Below the pieces are notes generated by a model. The model saw only the letters and a program-made list of their open reading frames with translations. It was not told the origin of the DNA and ran no database searches. From Zwartia sp. (GTDB lineage: Bacteria; Pseudomonadota; Gammaproteobacteria; Burkholderiales; Burkholderiaceae_B), in assembly GCA_030653405.1 (NCBI GenBank), contig JAURZO010000177.1:1-15030 (forward strand): a stretch of DNA of 15,030 nucleotides, given 5' to 3'. The position numbers and the translations under genes are program-made. Position 1 is the first letter of the stretch, and each line of letters opens with the position of its first letter. Positions 1-6,300 of the stretch are shown piece after piece.

Positions 1-370
1 AGCCGGCGACCAAGCCAATCACAGAGCCAAAACCAAAGGCCAGAATCACTGGAGTGATGCCCATAAAGAGCGATAATTTTGCACCCACCACTAGACGGCT
101 GAGCATGTCACGACCTAGCTCGTCGGTTCCCAGAAGATGATTTGGGAAGCCGATGGGTTTGAGTCGCTTCATGATCGACGACTGGAATGGATCATGCGGA
201 ACGAGCCACGGCCCAAAGACCGCCATGATTAAGAGAATCAAAATCACGATGCCGGCAAACACGGCCACCTTGTCGCGCATAAAGCGTTGGCCGACGTTTT
301 TCCAGTAGCCCGTGGATTTCTCCATGACAACGGCGGGGACTTTTGAGGGATCTACGGTAATGTTAAGCAT
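1..370 (-). CDS. ABC transporter inner-membrane permease, DppC/OppC type (partial, C-terminus outside window)
   Basis: This is the second permease subunit of a peptide/nickel-type ABC importer. I translated it by hand because it runs off the left edge; about 123 N-terminal residues are visible. A cytoplasmic N-terminus carries the typical OppC_N layout, a first membrane segment lies near residues 36-56 (AVFAGIVILILLIMAVFGPW), and then comes the family hallmark HLLGTDELGRDMLSRLVVGA with the start of the BPD_transp_1 domain. The ATG is preceded by AGGGAA at 5 nt spacing, a good ribosome binding site. It begins 16 bp after the DppB-type permease stop, so the two are co-transcribed and should form a heterodimeric channel. 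ATPase genes (DppD/F type) are expected further left but are not visible. Substrate cannot be read from the permease. Confidence 0.93.
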   Translation of the reverse strand, partial: MLNITVDPSKVPAVVMEKSTGYWKNVGQRFMRDKVAVFAGIVILILLIMAVFGPWLVPHDPFQSSIMKRLKPIGFPNHLLGTDELGRDMLSRLVVGAKLSLFMGITPVILAFGFGSVIGLVAG

Positions 371-386
371 ATGGGTTCCCTGTTCC

Positions 387-1340
387 TTAGCTGCGTGCGA
401 TACGCGGATCGAGCAGGGTCTGAATGACGTCTACGATCATGTTGAGTACGACGAAAAACATGGCAAGTACAAGGATCGTGCCCTGAAGCAGAGGTAAATC
501 CCTCTGGAAAATCGCTGCATTCAAGAGAAACCCGGTGCCTGGCCATGAAAACACGGTTTCGATCAAAATCGAGCCGCCCAGCAGGTAACCAAGCTGTAAG
601 CCCATCACGGCCAGAGCAGTCGGGGCAGAGTTTTTAACCACGTGAAAGAAAATCCCAACGTTTGTCAGGCCCTTGGCACGCAAACCCACGATGAACTCTT
701 GCGCCAGAATGTCGGCAACCAGTGCCCGAACTGTTCGTGCGATGATGCCCATCGGAATCACGCTCATGGTGACAGCAGGCAAAATGAGGTGTTTCATGTG
801 TTCCCAGTTCCAGACCCAGTCTGCCGAACCGCCAGGACCTGCGCCGCTCGGTGGCAACATCATCAGCGTTGAGCTAAAAATGATGACCAACACCATGCCG
901 AGCCAGTAATGAGGCACGCTGACACCGAGTACGGATGTGAGCGATGCCGCTTTATCAATCCAGGAGTTCTGAAAGTAGCCAGCGACAAACCCGAACAGTG
1001 AACCAAAAATAAAGCCGATGATGGTGGCGAAGACAGCGAGTCGCAGCGTATTGCCAACGGCTTTCAAGACTTCGTCAGTGACAGGACGATTGGTTGCAAT
1101 CGAAGTGCCCAAGTCGCCTTGAACGGCACGACCGACCCAGTGGAAAAACTGCTCAGGATAGGAGCGGTTAAATCCATATAAATCCATGAGTTGATCTCTC
1201 AGATCTTGCGAGGCATCGGGGGGCAGAATCGCCATCAGCGGATCGCCAGGAGCCAAATGAACCAAAGAGAAACAAACAAGCGCGACACCCACCATGATTG
1301 GGAGGGTATAAATCAGACGCCTCAGAAGAAAGCTAAGCAT
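387..1340 (-). CDS. ABC transporter inner-membrane permease, DppB/OppB type
   Basis: First permease subunit of the peptide-type importer, 317 residues with the start chosen here, normal for DppB (about 310-340). It opens with MLSFLLRRLIYTLPIMVGVALVCF, the classic OppB_N first membrane helix, followed by APGDP, a periplasmic loop and the BPD_transp_1 domain. The EAA coupling loop is visible (EFIVGLRAKGLTNVGIFFHV) and contacts the ATPase in this family. An upstream in-frame TTG at 1409 would add 23 residues unlike the family (MLFVIRSCQLHH...), so the ATG at 1340 is preferred. Neither start has a clear Shine-Dalgarno: the bases before 1340 are pyrimidine-rich on the coding strand. The gene lies downstream of the binding-protein gene, separated by an intrinsic terminator, and is followed after 16 bp by the DppC-type gene. 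Confidence 0.93.
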   Translation of the reverse strand: MLSFLLRRLIYTLPIMVGVALVCFSLVHLAPGDPLMAILPPDASQDLRDQLMDLYGFNRSYPEQFFHWVGRAVQGDLGTSIATNRPVTDEVLKAVGNTLRLAVFATIIGFIFGSLFGFVAGYFQNSWIDKAASLTSVLGVSVPHYWLGMVLVIIFSSTLMMLPPSGAGPGGSADWVWNWEHMKHLILPAVTMSVIPMGIIARTVRALVADILAQEFIVGLRAKGLTNVGIFFHVVKNSAPTALAVMGLQLGYLLGGSILIETVFSWPGTGFLLNAAIFQRDLPLLQGTILVLAMFFVVLNMIVDVIQTLLDPRIARS

Positions 1341-1420
1341 TAGAGGAGGTCTCAGAAAGGGGTTTTGTAACAGGTGGTGTAACTGACATGAACGAATGAC
1401 AAACAACAATCAATCGACAT

Positions 1421-1455
1421 AAAAAAGCTCGTCGCACCCAAAAGATGCGACGAGC
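1421..1455 (-). terminator. Intrinsic terminator between the binding-protein and permease genes
   Basis: A perfect 10-bp inverted repeat, GCTCGTCGCA (1427-1436) and TGCGACGAGC (1446-1455), with a 9-nt loop. Read on the minus strand it is followed at once by six T residues (1421-1426). It starts 10 bp beyond the stop codon of the substrate-binding-protein gene and about 80 bp before the DppB start. This is a textbook Rho-independent terminator for the minus strand. Because the permeases appear to depend on the same upstream promoter, it probably gives partial termination and stabilises the 3' end of the binding-protein mRNA. Confidence 0.88.
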
Positions 1456-1465
1456 CGGCAGGACC

Positions 1466-3142
1466 TTACTGAATGTCCATTGTTGCGATATCAATAAACC
1501 AATTTTGTGGCTGAACCACATCTTTGACTTTCTTACTCATCGCGCGTGGACCTGCGTCGTGGGCAATCCAGACGAAAGGTGCATCGTTCACGATCTGCGT
1601 GTGCAAGTTGGCCAGTGCGACATCACGCTCTTTTGCATCGAATGTGTTGCGCGCTTTCGTCACGAGTGCTTCAACTTCTGGGCTGTAGTAGTATCCCCAG
1701 TTGTTCGACACGGGTGGGAAAGTACCTTTGCTGCTGAAACGCACCATGCCAAAGAATGGATCCATGGCCGAGAAGCTCACGTTGATTGCGTTCGCGCCGT
1801 TTGCCGATGGGTCTTTGGCACCTTTGCGCCAGTTGGTGAACAGCGTGTTCCACTCGATCACGTCAAACTCAACGTTAAAGAAGCACTTTTTGAGTGACTC
1901 TTGGACGAACTCGTTCATCGGCAGAGGTTGCATCTGACCTGAGCCGGAGGCTGAGATCTGGACTTTGACCTTCAAAGGCTTTGCAGCTGAAAAGCCCGCA
2001 TCAGCCATCAGCTTTTGGGCTGCTTTCGGATCGTACTTGACATCGAAAGAAGGCTTGCCAAACCATGGATGATCAGGCGCCATCGTCCCTTTTGGAATAC
2101 CCATAATGCCGCCTAGCAGCGTCTTCAGGCCCTCGCGATCGACGCAGAGGTTTGCCGCCTGACGCACGCGCTTATCCAACCAGGGTGAGCCTTCGGCGAA
2201 TGACACCTGCCATGGCCAGACATGCGGCTGTGGGTTGCTGTAAATAGTAAAGCCGCGCTGCTTGATTTGTGGCATGGCATCAGGCGCTGGGGCTTCGATC
2301 CAGTCAACCTGACCGGAAAGCAGGGCAGCGGTGCGTGCGTTAGCCTCAGGAATTGGGAGTAGGACAATGCGATCAATTTTTGGTTTGCGTTTTGGATCCC
2401 AGTAGTCTTTGTTCGCCACCATTTCAACGCGCTCACGCGGAACGAAACGGGCCATCTTGAACGGGCCGCTCCCTGATGCGTCTGCAGCAAAGGCTGCCCA
2501 AGCTTGCTTGGCACGCTCAGCAGGGTTGGTCACGGAAGCTGGCACAGCGGCGAGCTTCTTGTTCCAGTGCTCAGGAGAAGCAATGAACAGATTGGTCAAA
2601 TTGATCGGCACAAACGCATCGGGTTCGCTGCTCGTCAACTCAACCGTCATATCGTCAATCTTTTTAGCGCTGCGCAGTGTTGGCATGCGCGAGGCGGTCA
2701 CACCCACTTGCGATGCGTCAAAATGGGGGGCGTCTTTGTCCAGGACTTTTTGAACGTTCCAGACGATTGCGTCAGCATTGACCGGGGAGCCGTCATGAAA
2801 TTTGACGCCAGGACGCAGTTTAAAGATCCATTTTGTCTTGTCGTTTGGGTTGACTTCCCATGAAGTAGCCAAGCCAGGAATGACTGCGCTTGGTACGTCC
2901 GACTTAGAAAGGTCCCACTGGGTGAGTGAGTCGTACATCGGAATACCGGTAAAACGGTTGCCCTCAAATCCTTGGTCGGGCTGCCCCAGCGTGCGCGGAA
3001 TGTCAGCGGCAGTCATGCCGATACGCAACACTTTTTCTTGGGCGGAGGCCGGCATTGCAGCGCCTACTGCCAATGCTGCAGCGAGGACGGTGAGCCCCAG
3101 ATTTTTGCCTACAAGGCGGGAAATCAACGTATGTTGCTTCAT
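1466..3142 (-). CDS. ABC transporter periplasmic substrate-binding protein, SBP_bac_5 (family 5, DppA/OppA-like)
   Basis: Periplasmic ligand-binding subunit of a peptide/nickel/opine-class ABC importer; 558 residues, usual for family 5. A Sec signal peptide is clear: positive N-terminus, hydrophobic stretch at about 15-30, and an ASA-type cleavage site at Ala34/Gln35. No lipobox cysteine is present, so it should be a soluble periplasmic protein. Family marks include PGLATSWEVN (89-98), LRPGVKFHDGSPVNADAIVW (109-128), GSGPFKM (224-230), ANKDYWDPKRKPKIDRIV (243-260) and the C-lobe pattern NEFVQESLKKC (410-420). Two cysteines, C333 and C420, might form a disulfide (inference). The ATG has GGAG 5 nt upstream. 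It is the first gene of a minus-strand operon, under a sigma-54 promoter about 160 bp upstream, and divergent from a hydantoin racemase family gene. The substrate is unknown; context suggests a hydantoin- or amino-acid-derived compound. Confidence 0.95.
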   Translation of the reverse strand: MKQHTLISRLVGKNLGLTVLAAALAVGAAMPASAQEKVLRIGMTAADIPRTLGQPDQGFEGNRFTGIPMYDSLTQWDLSKSDVPSAVIPGLATSWEVNPNDKTKWIFKLRPGVKFHDGSPVNADAIVWNVQKVLDKDAPHFDASQVGVTASRMPTLRSAKKIDDMTVELTSSEPDAFVPINLTNLFIASPEHWNKKLAAVPASVTNPAERAKQAWAAFAADASGSGPFKMARFVPRERVEMVANKDYWDPKRKPKIDRIVLLPIPEANARTAALLSGQVDWIEAPAPDAMPQIKQRGFTIYSNPQPHVWPWQVSFAEGSPWLDKRVRQAANLCVDREGLKTLLGGIMGIPKGTMAPDHPWFGKPSFDVKYDPKAAQKLMADAGFSAAKPLKVKVQISASGSGQMQPLPMNEFVQESLKKCFFNVEFDVIEWNTLFTNWRKGAKDPSANGANAINVSFSAMDPFFGMVRFSSKGTFPPVSNNWGYYYSPEVEALVTKARNTFDAKERDVALANLHTQIVNDAPFVWIAHDAGPRAMSKKVKDVVQPQNWFIDIATMDIQ

Positions 3143-3231
3143 GGAATCTCCAATGATTCGGTTTAAAAAATATAGCTAACAGGTTCTGCTGCAAATCTGA
3201 TACTTTTAGACCGGTTGGTGTTGTCTGCCTC

Positions 3232-3244
3232 CAAACCCGGTTTG
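3232..3244. repeat. 13-bp palindrome in the predicted leader of the binding-protein mRNA
   Basis: CAAACC-C-GGTTTG is a perfect dyad with a single central base. It lies between the predicted sigma-54 transcription start (about 3302) and the binding-protein start codon (3142). It could be an operator or a short leader hairpin; there is no T tract, so it is not a terminator. Function unknown. Confidence 0.35.
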
Positions 3245-3312
3245 AGCCCAAGAGACTAATCCCAGACCGATATACAGAATGGTGTAAATATCCATCCATA
3301 CGTCTAGATCTA

Positions 3313-3328
3313 AGCAAAAAACGTGCCA
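3313..3328 (-). promoter_or_regulatory. Sigma-54 (RpoN) promoter driving the ABC transporter operon
   Basis: On the minus strand the sequence reads TGGCACG-TTTT-TTGCT, a full match to the RpoN consensus TGGCACG-N4-TTGC(A/T). The GG (3327-3326) and GC (3315-3314) elements are exactly 10 bp apart, as required for -24/-12 promoters. It points toward the substrate-binding-protein gene, putting the predicted transcription start near 3302 and leaving a leader of about 160 nt. All 12 defined positions match, so a chance hit in a 15-kb window is unlikely. Sigma-54 promoters need an AAA+ enhancer-binding activator, and NtrC-like dyads lie upstream. Confidence 0.85.
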
Positions 3329-3332
3329 TCTT

Positions 3333-3366
3333 TTGCCTCGGTTATTGTGTGGGTGTTGCGAGGCAA
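3333..3366. repeat. 8-bp inverted repeat with 18-bp spacer, candidate operator
   Basis: TTGCCTCG (3333-3340) and CGAGGCAA (3359-3366) form a perfect interrupted dyad. The arms' centres are 26 bp apart, between two and three helical turns. It sits just upstream of the sigma-54 promoter and overlaps the -35 of a possible plus-strand promoter for the racemase gene. The position fits a dimeric or tetrameric regulator acting on both divergent units. No regulator gene is next to it in this window. Confidence 0.45.
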
Positions 3367-3384
3367 TGCACGAATTTATTTAAT
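3356..3384 (+). promoter_or_regulatory. Possible sigma-70 promoter for the racemase/exporter unit
   Basis: TTGCGA (3356-3361; 4 of 6 to TTGACA) and TTTAAT (3379-3384; 5 of 6 to TATAAT) are separated by exactly 17 bp. Transcription would start near 3391 and give a leader of about 119 nt before the racemase ATG. The match is moderate and the region is AT-rich, so this is only a candidate. I found no well-spaced sigma-54 site on the plus strand here. Confidence 0.3.
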
Positions 3385-3409
3385 CTAATGACTCATATTG
3401 CTAAACCAA

Positions 3410-3426
3410 TGTACCGTTCTGGTGCT
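3410..3426. promoter_or_regulatory. NtrC-like enhancer dyad (site 1)
   Basis: TGTACCG-TTC-TGGTGCT matches the NtrC-type dyad TGCACCA-N3-TGGTGCA at 11 of 14 defined positions. Its centre (3418) is about 116 bp upstream of the start predicted from the minus-strand sigma-54 promoter, inside the usual range for NtrC enhancers. Activation by NtrC is inferred; another sigma-54 activator could bind instead. Confidence 0.5.
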
Positions 3427-3428
3427 TC

Positions 3429-3450
3429 ATGCCCATTTTGGGGCATTTTT
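3429..3450 (+). promoter_or_regulatory. Short hairpin with T5 tract in the racemase leader (possible attenuator)
   Basis: ATGCCC (3429-3434) and GGGCAT (3441-3446) form a perfect 6-bp stem around ATTTTG, followed by a run of five T residues on the plus strand (3446-3450, the first being the last stem base). If transcription of the racemase gene starts upstream, this would be a weak intrinsic terminator or attenuator in its leader. The short stem makes it uncertain. Confidence 0.35.
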
Positions 3451-3465
3451 GTCCAGTTTGGTGCA
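3449..3465. promoter_or_regulatory. NtrC-like half-site dyad (site 2)
   Basis: TTGTCCA-GTT-TGGTGCA has one perfect TGGTGCA half and one half matching at 4 of 7 positions. Its centre is 39 bp from site 1, close to four helical turns, and about 155 bp upstream of the predicted sigma-54 start. Paired sites on one helix face are typical of enhancers of this class. The weaker arm keeps confidence low. Confidence 0.35.
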
Positions 3466-3484
3466 ATAGTTCTGTTGCAATAGT
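3462..3484. repeat. Direct repeat TGCAATAGT, 14-bp period
   Basis: TGCAATAGT occurs at 3462-3470 and again at 3476-3484. The first copy overlaps NtrC-like site 2 and the second lies 25 bp before the racemase start codon. It may be part of a regulator site or chance. I see no Shine-Dalgarno between it and the ATG. Confidence 0.35.
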
Positions 3485-3509
3485 AACCAAGTTAAACCGA
3501 TCAAATTCA

Positions 3510-4253
3510 ATGAAACTACTCCTCATAAACCCTAATACTTCCACCGCCATGACCGCTGCGATCGCAAAGGGCGCTCAGGCTGTCGCGAATTCCAATACGG
3601 AAATTATCGCTACGCAACCTACTTTTGGACCGCTATCGATTGAAGGCCATTACGACGAGGCCTTTGCCGCGGCCGGCGTGGCAGAGCAAGTCAAACTCGC
3701 CTCGGCCTGGGGGCCGGATGCGGTGGTGCTTGCTTGCTTTGGAGACCCGGGTTTGGAGGCTGCGCGCGAAGCGACCTCCGCACCGGTATTAGGTATTGCT
3801 GAGGCTGCTTTTCATGCGGCCAGCATGTTGGCGACAGGCTTCTCGGTGGTGACCACCATGACACGAACTTGCATCATCGCTGAAAGGTTGGTGCAGCGTT
3901 ACGGATTTGAACACCAGTGCAGAGGCGTGCATGGCACTGACATCGCGGTGCTTGACCTTGAGGACGGTGGTGAAGAAATTATCGGGCAGATCGAACTCGC
4001 GGCACGCGAGGCCTTAAGCCGGGATCGAAGTGGTGCGATTGTGCTGGGTTGCGCGGGAATGACGACACTTTGTCACACCTTGACTCAGCGCTTGGGTGTG
4101 CCGGTGATTGATGGTGTTGCGGTTGCCGTCAAATTCGCTGAAGCCTTGAGCGCATTAGGGCTGGGCACGAGCAAGCACGGTGATTATGCGACGCCACTAC
4201 CCAAGGTTTACACCGGTTGGGCAGCGCCACTCGGCTGGCCTCAGGGACGCTAA
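3510..4253 (+). CDS. hyuE: Asp/Glu/hydantoin racemase family protein, probable hydantoin (or allantoin) racemase
   Basis: Cytoplasmic cofactor-independent racemase, 247 residues, the usual length for hydantoin racemases. It opens with MKLLLINPNTSTAMT, the conserved N-terminus of the HyuE/HyuA branch. Both active-site cysteines are present: C76 in VVLACFGDPG and C181 in VLGCAGM. Their numbering agrees with that known for rhizobial hydantoin racemase. In the family these two thiols carry out proton abstraction and return at the substrate alpha carbon. An in-frame ATG at 3429 would add 27 residues unlike the family, so 3510 is chosen; it lacks a clear Shine-Dalgarno. It is divergent from a peptide-type ABC importer and 46 bp upstream of an EamA exporter gene. 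Hydantoin, allantoin and carbamoyl amino acid substrates cannot be told apart from sequence. No hydantoinase or carbamoylase gene is in the window. Confidence 0.85.
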   Translation: MKLLLINPNTSTAMTAAIAKGAQAVANSNTEIIATQPTFGPLSIEGHYDEAFAAAGVAEQVKLASAWGPDAVVLACFGDPGLEAAREATSAPVLGIAEAAFHAASMLATGFSVVTTMTRTCIIAERLVQRYGFEHQCRGVHGTDIAVLDLEDGGEEIIGQIELAAREALSRDRSGAIVLGCAGMTTLCHTLTQRLGVPVIDGVAVAVKFAEALSALGLGTSKHGDYATPLPKVYTGWAAPLGWPQGR

Positions 4254-4299
4254 GGTCACACGACACACGCCCCAGAATCTCTACCAACGTCGAGGTCAT

Positions 4300-5178
4300 T
4301 TGCTCACCCGTCTTCAATCGCTTTTCGCGATTCATTTAGTTGCGATTTTGTTTGGTGCCACCGGTATTTTCGGCGCCATCATTCAGGCAGATGCTCTGGT
4401 GATCACCTGGGGCAGAGCATTGTTCGCTGTGATGACGCTCGTCGCGATGCGTCGGATGATTTCCAGCAGCGCCATGCGCTCGAGCCGGCTGGATTCTGCA
4501 TGGCATCAGCATTTGGGTGCGTTTGTCTTCAGCGGCGCCATGCTCGCGGTGCACTGGGTGACATTTTTCGTCTCAGTCAAAACGGGAGGGATTGCGGTCG
4601 CCACCCTTGGATTTGCAAGCTTTCCGGCTTTTATTACACTCATCGAGGCGCTGGTACTTAAAGAGCGCGTGGGGCGGGCAGAGTGGATTAGGCTGCTCCT
4701 TGTCACGTTCGGACTGATTTTGATTACACCTTCTTTTGAGTGGGCGGACCAAGGGACGGAAGGTCTAGTTTGGGGCGTGATCTCAGGCGCAGCTTTCGGA
4801 GTCTTAGCGGTTCTGAATCGACGCAAGTTGGCGGGGGTCGACGTATTTCAAGTGGCTGGTATCCAAAATGCAATCGTGTTTATTTTGTTATCGCCATGGG
4901 TCTTACCAACAGTTACACAGATTAGCGTCACTGACTGGCTTTGGCTGATCGCACTGGGTGTTGTTTGCACGGGGTTTGCGCACTTGCTGTTTGTATCCAG
5001 CTTGCGACAGTTGCCTGCCCGCACAGCCGGGCTGGTTGTAGCGGCCGAACCTCTTTATGCGATTCTGTTTGCTTGGTTACTTTTTGGTCAGGAGCCTTCT
5101 GTCAGGATGTTAGTGGGCGCGGCGATCATGATGACTGCGATATTTAGTGCCAGTCTGGCTGTCCGCCATCAAAAATAG
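4300..5178 (+). CDS. EamA-family (DMT superfamily) inner-membrane transporter
   Basis: A 292-residue polytopic membrane protein of the drug/metabolite transporter superfamily, with two tandem EamA repeats and about ten membrane segments. The first repeat starts LFAIHLVAILFGATGIFGAIIQ and includes HWVTFFVSVKTGGIAVATLGFASFPAFITLIEALVLKERV. The second spans GLVWGVISGAAFGVLAVLNRR to the end and includes the conserved TAGLVVAAEPLYAILFAWLLFGQEPS segment. An in-frame ATG at 4180 overlaps the racemase gene and adds about 40 non-family residues. I choose the TTG at 4300, which has GAGG 3-4 nt upstream and gives the usual EamA length. The gene follows the racemase by 46 bp and is probably co-transcribed with it. 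Members export amino acids or metabolites; the substrate here is unknown, and amino acid export is only a guess from context. Confidence 0.9.
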   Translation: MLTRLQSLFAIHLVAILFGATGIFGAIIQADALVITWGRALFAVMTLVAMRRMISSSAMRSSRLDSAWHQHLGAFVFSGAMLAVHWVTFFVSVKTGGIAVATLGFASFPAFITLIEALVLKERVGRAEWIRLLLVTFGLILITPSFEWADQGTEGLVWGVISGAAFGVLAVLNRRKLAGVDVFQVAGIQNAIVFILLSPWVLPTVTQISVTDWLWLIALGVVCTGFAHLLFVSSLRQLPARTAGLVVAAEPLYAILFAWLLFGQEPSVRMLVGAAIMMTAIFSASLAVRHQK

Positions 5179-5283
5179 CTGAGTCGTCGATCAAATCGAG
5201 ATATTCGCGGTATGCACCCTTCATAAAGTTATGATGTATCTTTAAGTCATTGCCCATTCTGACGGGACCTATTTTTGATTCGC

Positions 5284-6297
5284 ATGCATCCAAATCATTC
5301 GTCCGACATGACATCAATAGAGACTTCGACCTCTCAAACCCGAAACTTGACTGGGTCAATGGTGAGTTGTGTCGTGCCCGCGTACAACGAGCACGACAAC
5401 CTCGGTTTGCTTCTGCCCAGATTACAAGCTGTTTTGATTGCACTTGGGTTGAGCTGGGAGATCATTGTCGTTGACGATGGTAGCCGTGACGCGACTGCAA
5501 CGCTCATGACGGCATGGATCAAAAATCCAGGTTTTCGCTATGTTCAGTTGTCGCGCAACTTCGGCAAGGAGCCCGCAATTACGGCAGGGATCGAAGCCGC
5601 CGCGGGTGATGCGGTCTTAATATTGGACGCTGATCTGCAGCATCCGCCCGAGTTGTTGCCAGAAATGCTTAAGCGCTGGCAGGCAGGGGTGGATATGGTC
5701 TATGCCGTACGTGCACATCGAGATGATGAGAGTTTTAGTAAACGTTGGGGAACCAAGCTATTTTATTCATTACTCAAGAGTTCCCGTGGTGTCAAAGTGC
5801 CACCTCATGCAGGAGACTTTCGCCTGATGGATCGAACTGTGGTGGATGCACTCCTGCGCTTGCCAGAACGTAAACGATTTATGAAAGGGCTCTACGCGTG
5901 GGTGGGTTTTCAGACGGAGTCGATTCAATATGTGCCGGACGCCCGAATTCACGGCGAGTCCCGTTTTAGTGCCCTCACGCTGTTGAGGCTCGCGTTGGCT
6001 GGCTTGATGTCATTCACCACCTGGCCTTTGCGACTCGTGAGCTTTTTTGGCTTTGTCGTGTCGATCTGCTCTTTTGCCTACGGCCTCTATATCGTAGTGG
6101 ACTACCTACTGTATAAAAATCCGGTTGATGGCTGGCCGACAATTGTGACGACGCTGTTATTTTTCTCTGGGATTAATCTGATGTCACTGGGGATCGTTGG
6201 CGAATACATTGCCGGTATTTTCGATGAGGTCAAAGGACGGCCGCTTTACATCGTCCGCCAATCTGTCGGTCAGTCTTTCAAACAGCTCGATCGTTAA
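5284..6297 (+). CDS. GT2 polyprenyl-phosphate glycosyltransferase (GtrB/ArnC/FlmF2-like)
   Basis: Membrane-bound family 2 glycosyltransferase, 337 residues from the first ATG. The GT-A domain shows VPAYNE (31-36), VVDDGSRD (62-69), RNFGKE (91-96), the metal-binding LDADLQHPPE (114-123), GDFRLMDR (177-184), ERKRFMKG (195-202) and GESRFS (224-229). Two C-terminal membrane helices follow (about 251-275 and 286-311), ending in the GEYIAGIFDEVKGRPLYIV box. Such enzymes move a sugar from a nucleotide donor to undecaprenyl phosphate at the inner leaflet. The start is uncertain: TTG 5275, ATG 5284 and ATG 5308 are in frame, with no good Shine-Dalgarno for any. A YdjC-type deacetylase starts 3 bp after the stop, the pairing seen in Francisella FlmF2/NaxD and Bordetella lipid A hexosamine loci. 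GlcNAc or GalNAc is therefore the likely sugar. Confidence 0.9.
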   Translation: MHPNHSSDMTSIETSTSQTRNLTGSMVSCVVPAYNEHDNLGLLLPRLQAVLIALGLSWEIIVVDDGSRDATATLMTAWIKNPGFRYVQLSRNFGKEPAITAGIEAAAGDAVLILDADLQHPPELLPEMLKRWQAGVDMVYAVRAHRDDESFSKRWGTKLFYSLLKSSRGVKVPPHAGDFRLMDRTVVDALLRLPERKRFMKGLYAWVGFQTESIQYVPDARIHGESRFSALTLLRLALAGLMSFTTWPLRLVSFFGFVVSICSFAYGLYIVVDYLLYKNPVDGWPTIVTTLLFFSGINLMSLGIVGEYIAGIFDEVKGRPLYIVRQSVGQSFKQLDR

Positions 6298-6300
6298 CCC

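Noticed and set aside
3453..3481. Possible plus-strand sigma-54 promoter (TTTGGTGCAATAG...TTGCA) for the racemase
   Set aside because: The GG and GC elements are 15 bp apart instead of the required 10, so RpoN could not recognise it.
3429..3512. Longer reading frame giving the racemase 27 extra N-terminal residues
   Set aside because: The extra residues (MPILGHFCPVW...) do not match the family, whose proteins begin at MKLLLINPNTS, and this ATG is the first arm of a hairpin in the leader.
5187..5199. Hairpin TCGAT-CAA-ATCGA after the EamA gene as a terminator
   Set aside because: The stem is only 5 bp and no T tract follows on either strand.
5144..5443. 99-residue open frame on the minus strand across the EamA/GT2 junction
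   Set aside because: It runs antisense to the starts and ends of two recognised genes, shows no family features, and is best explained as a shadow frame.
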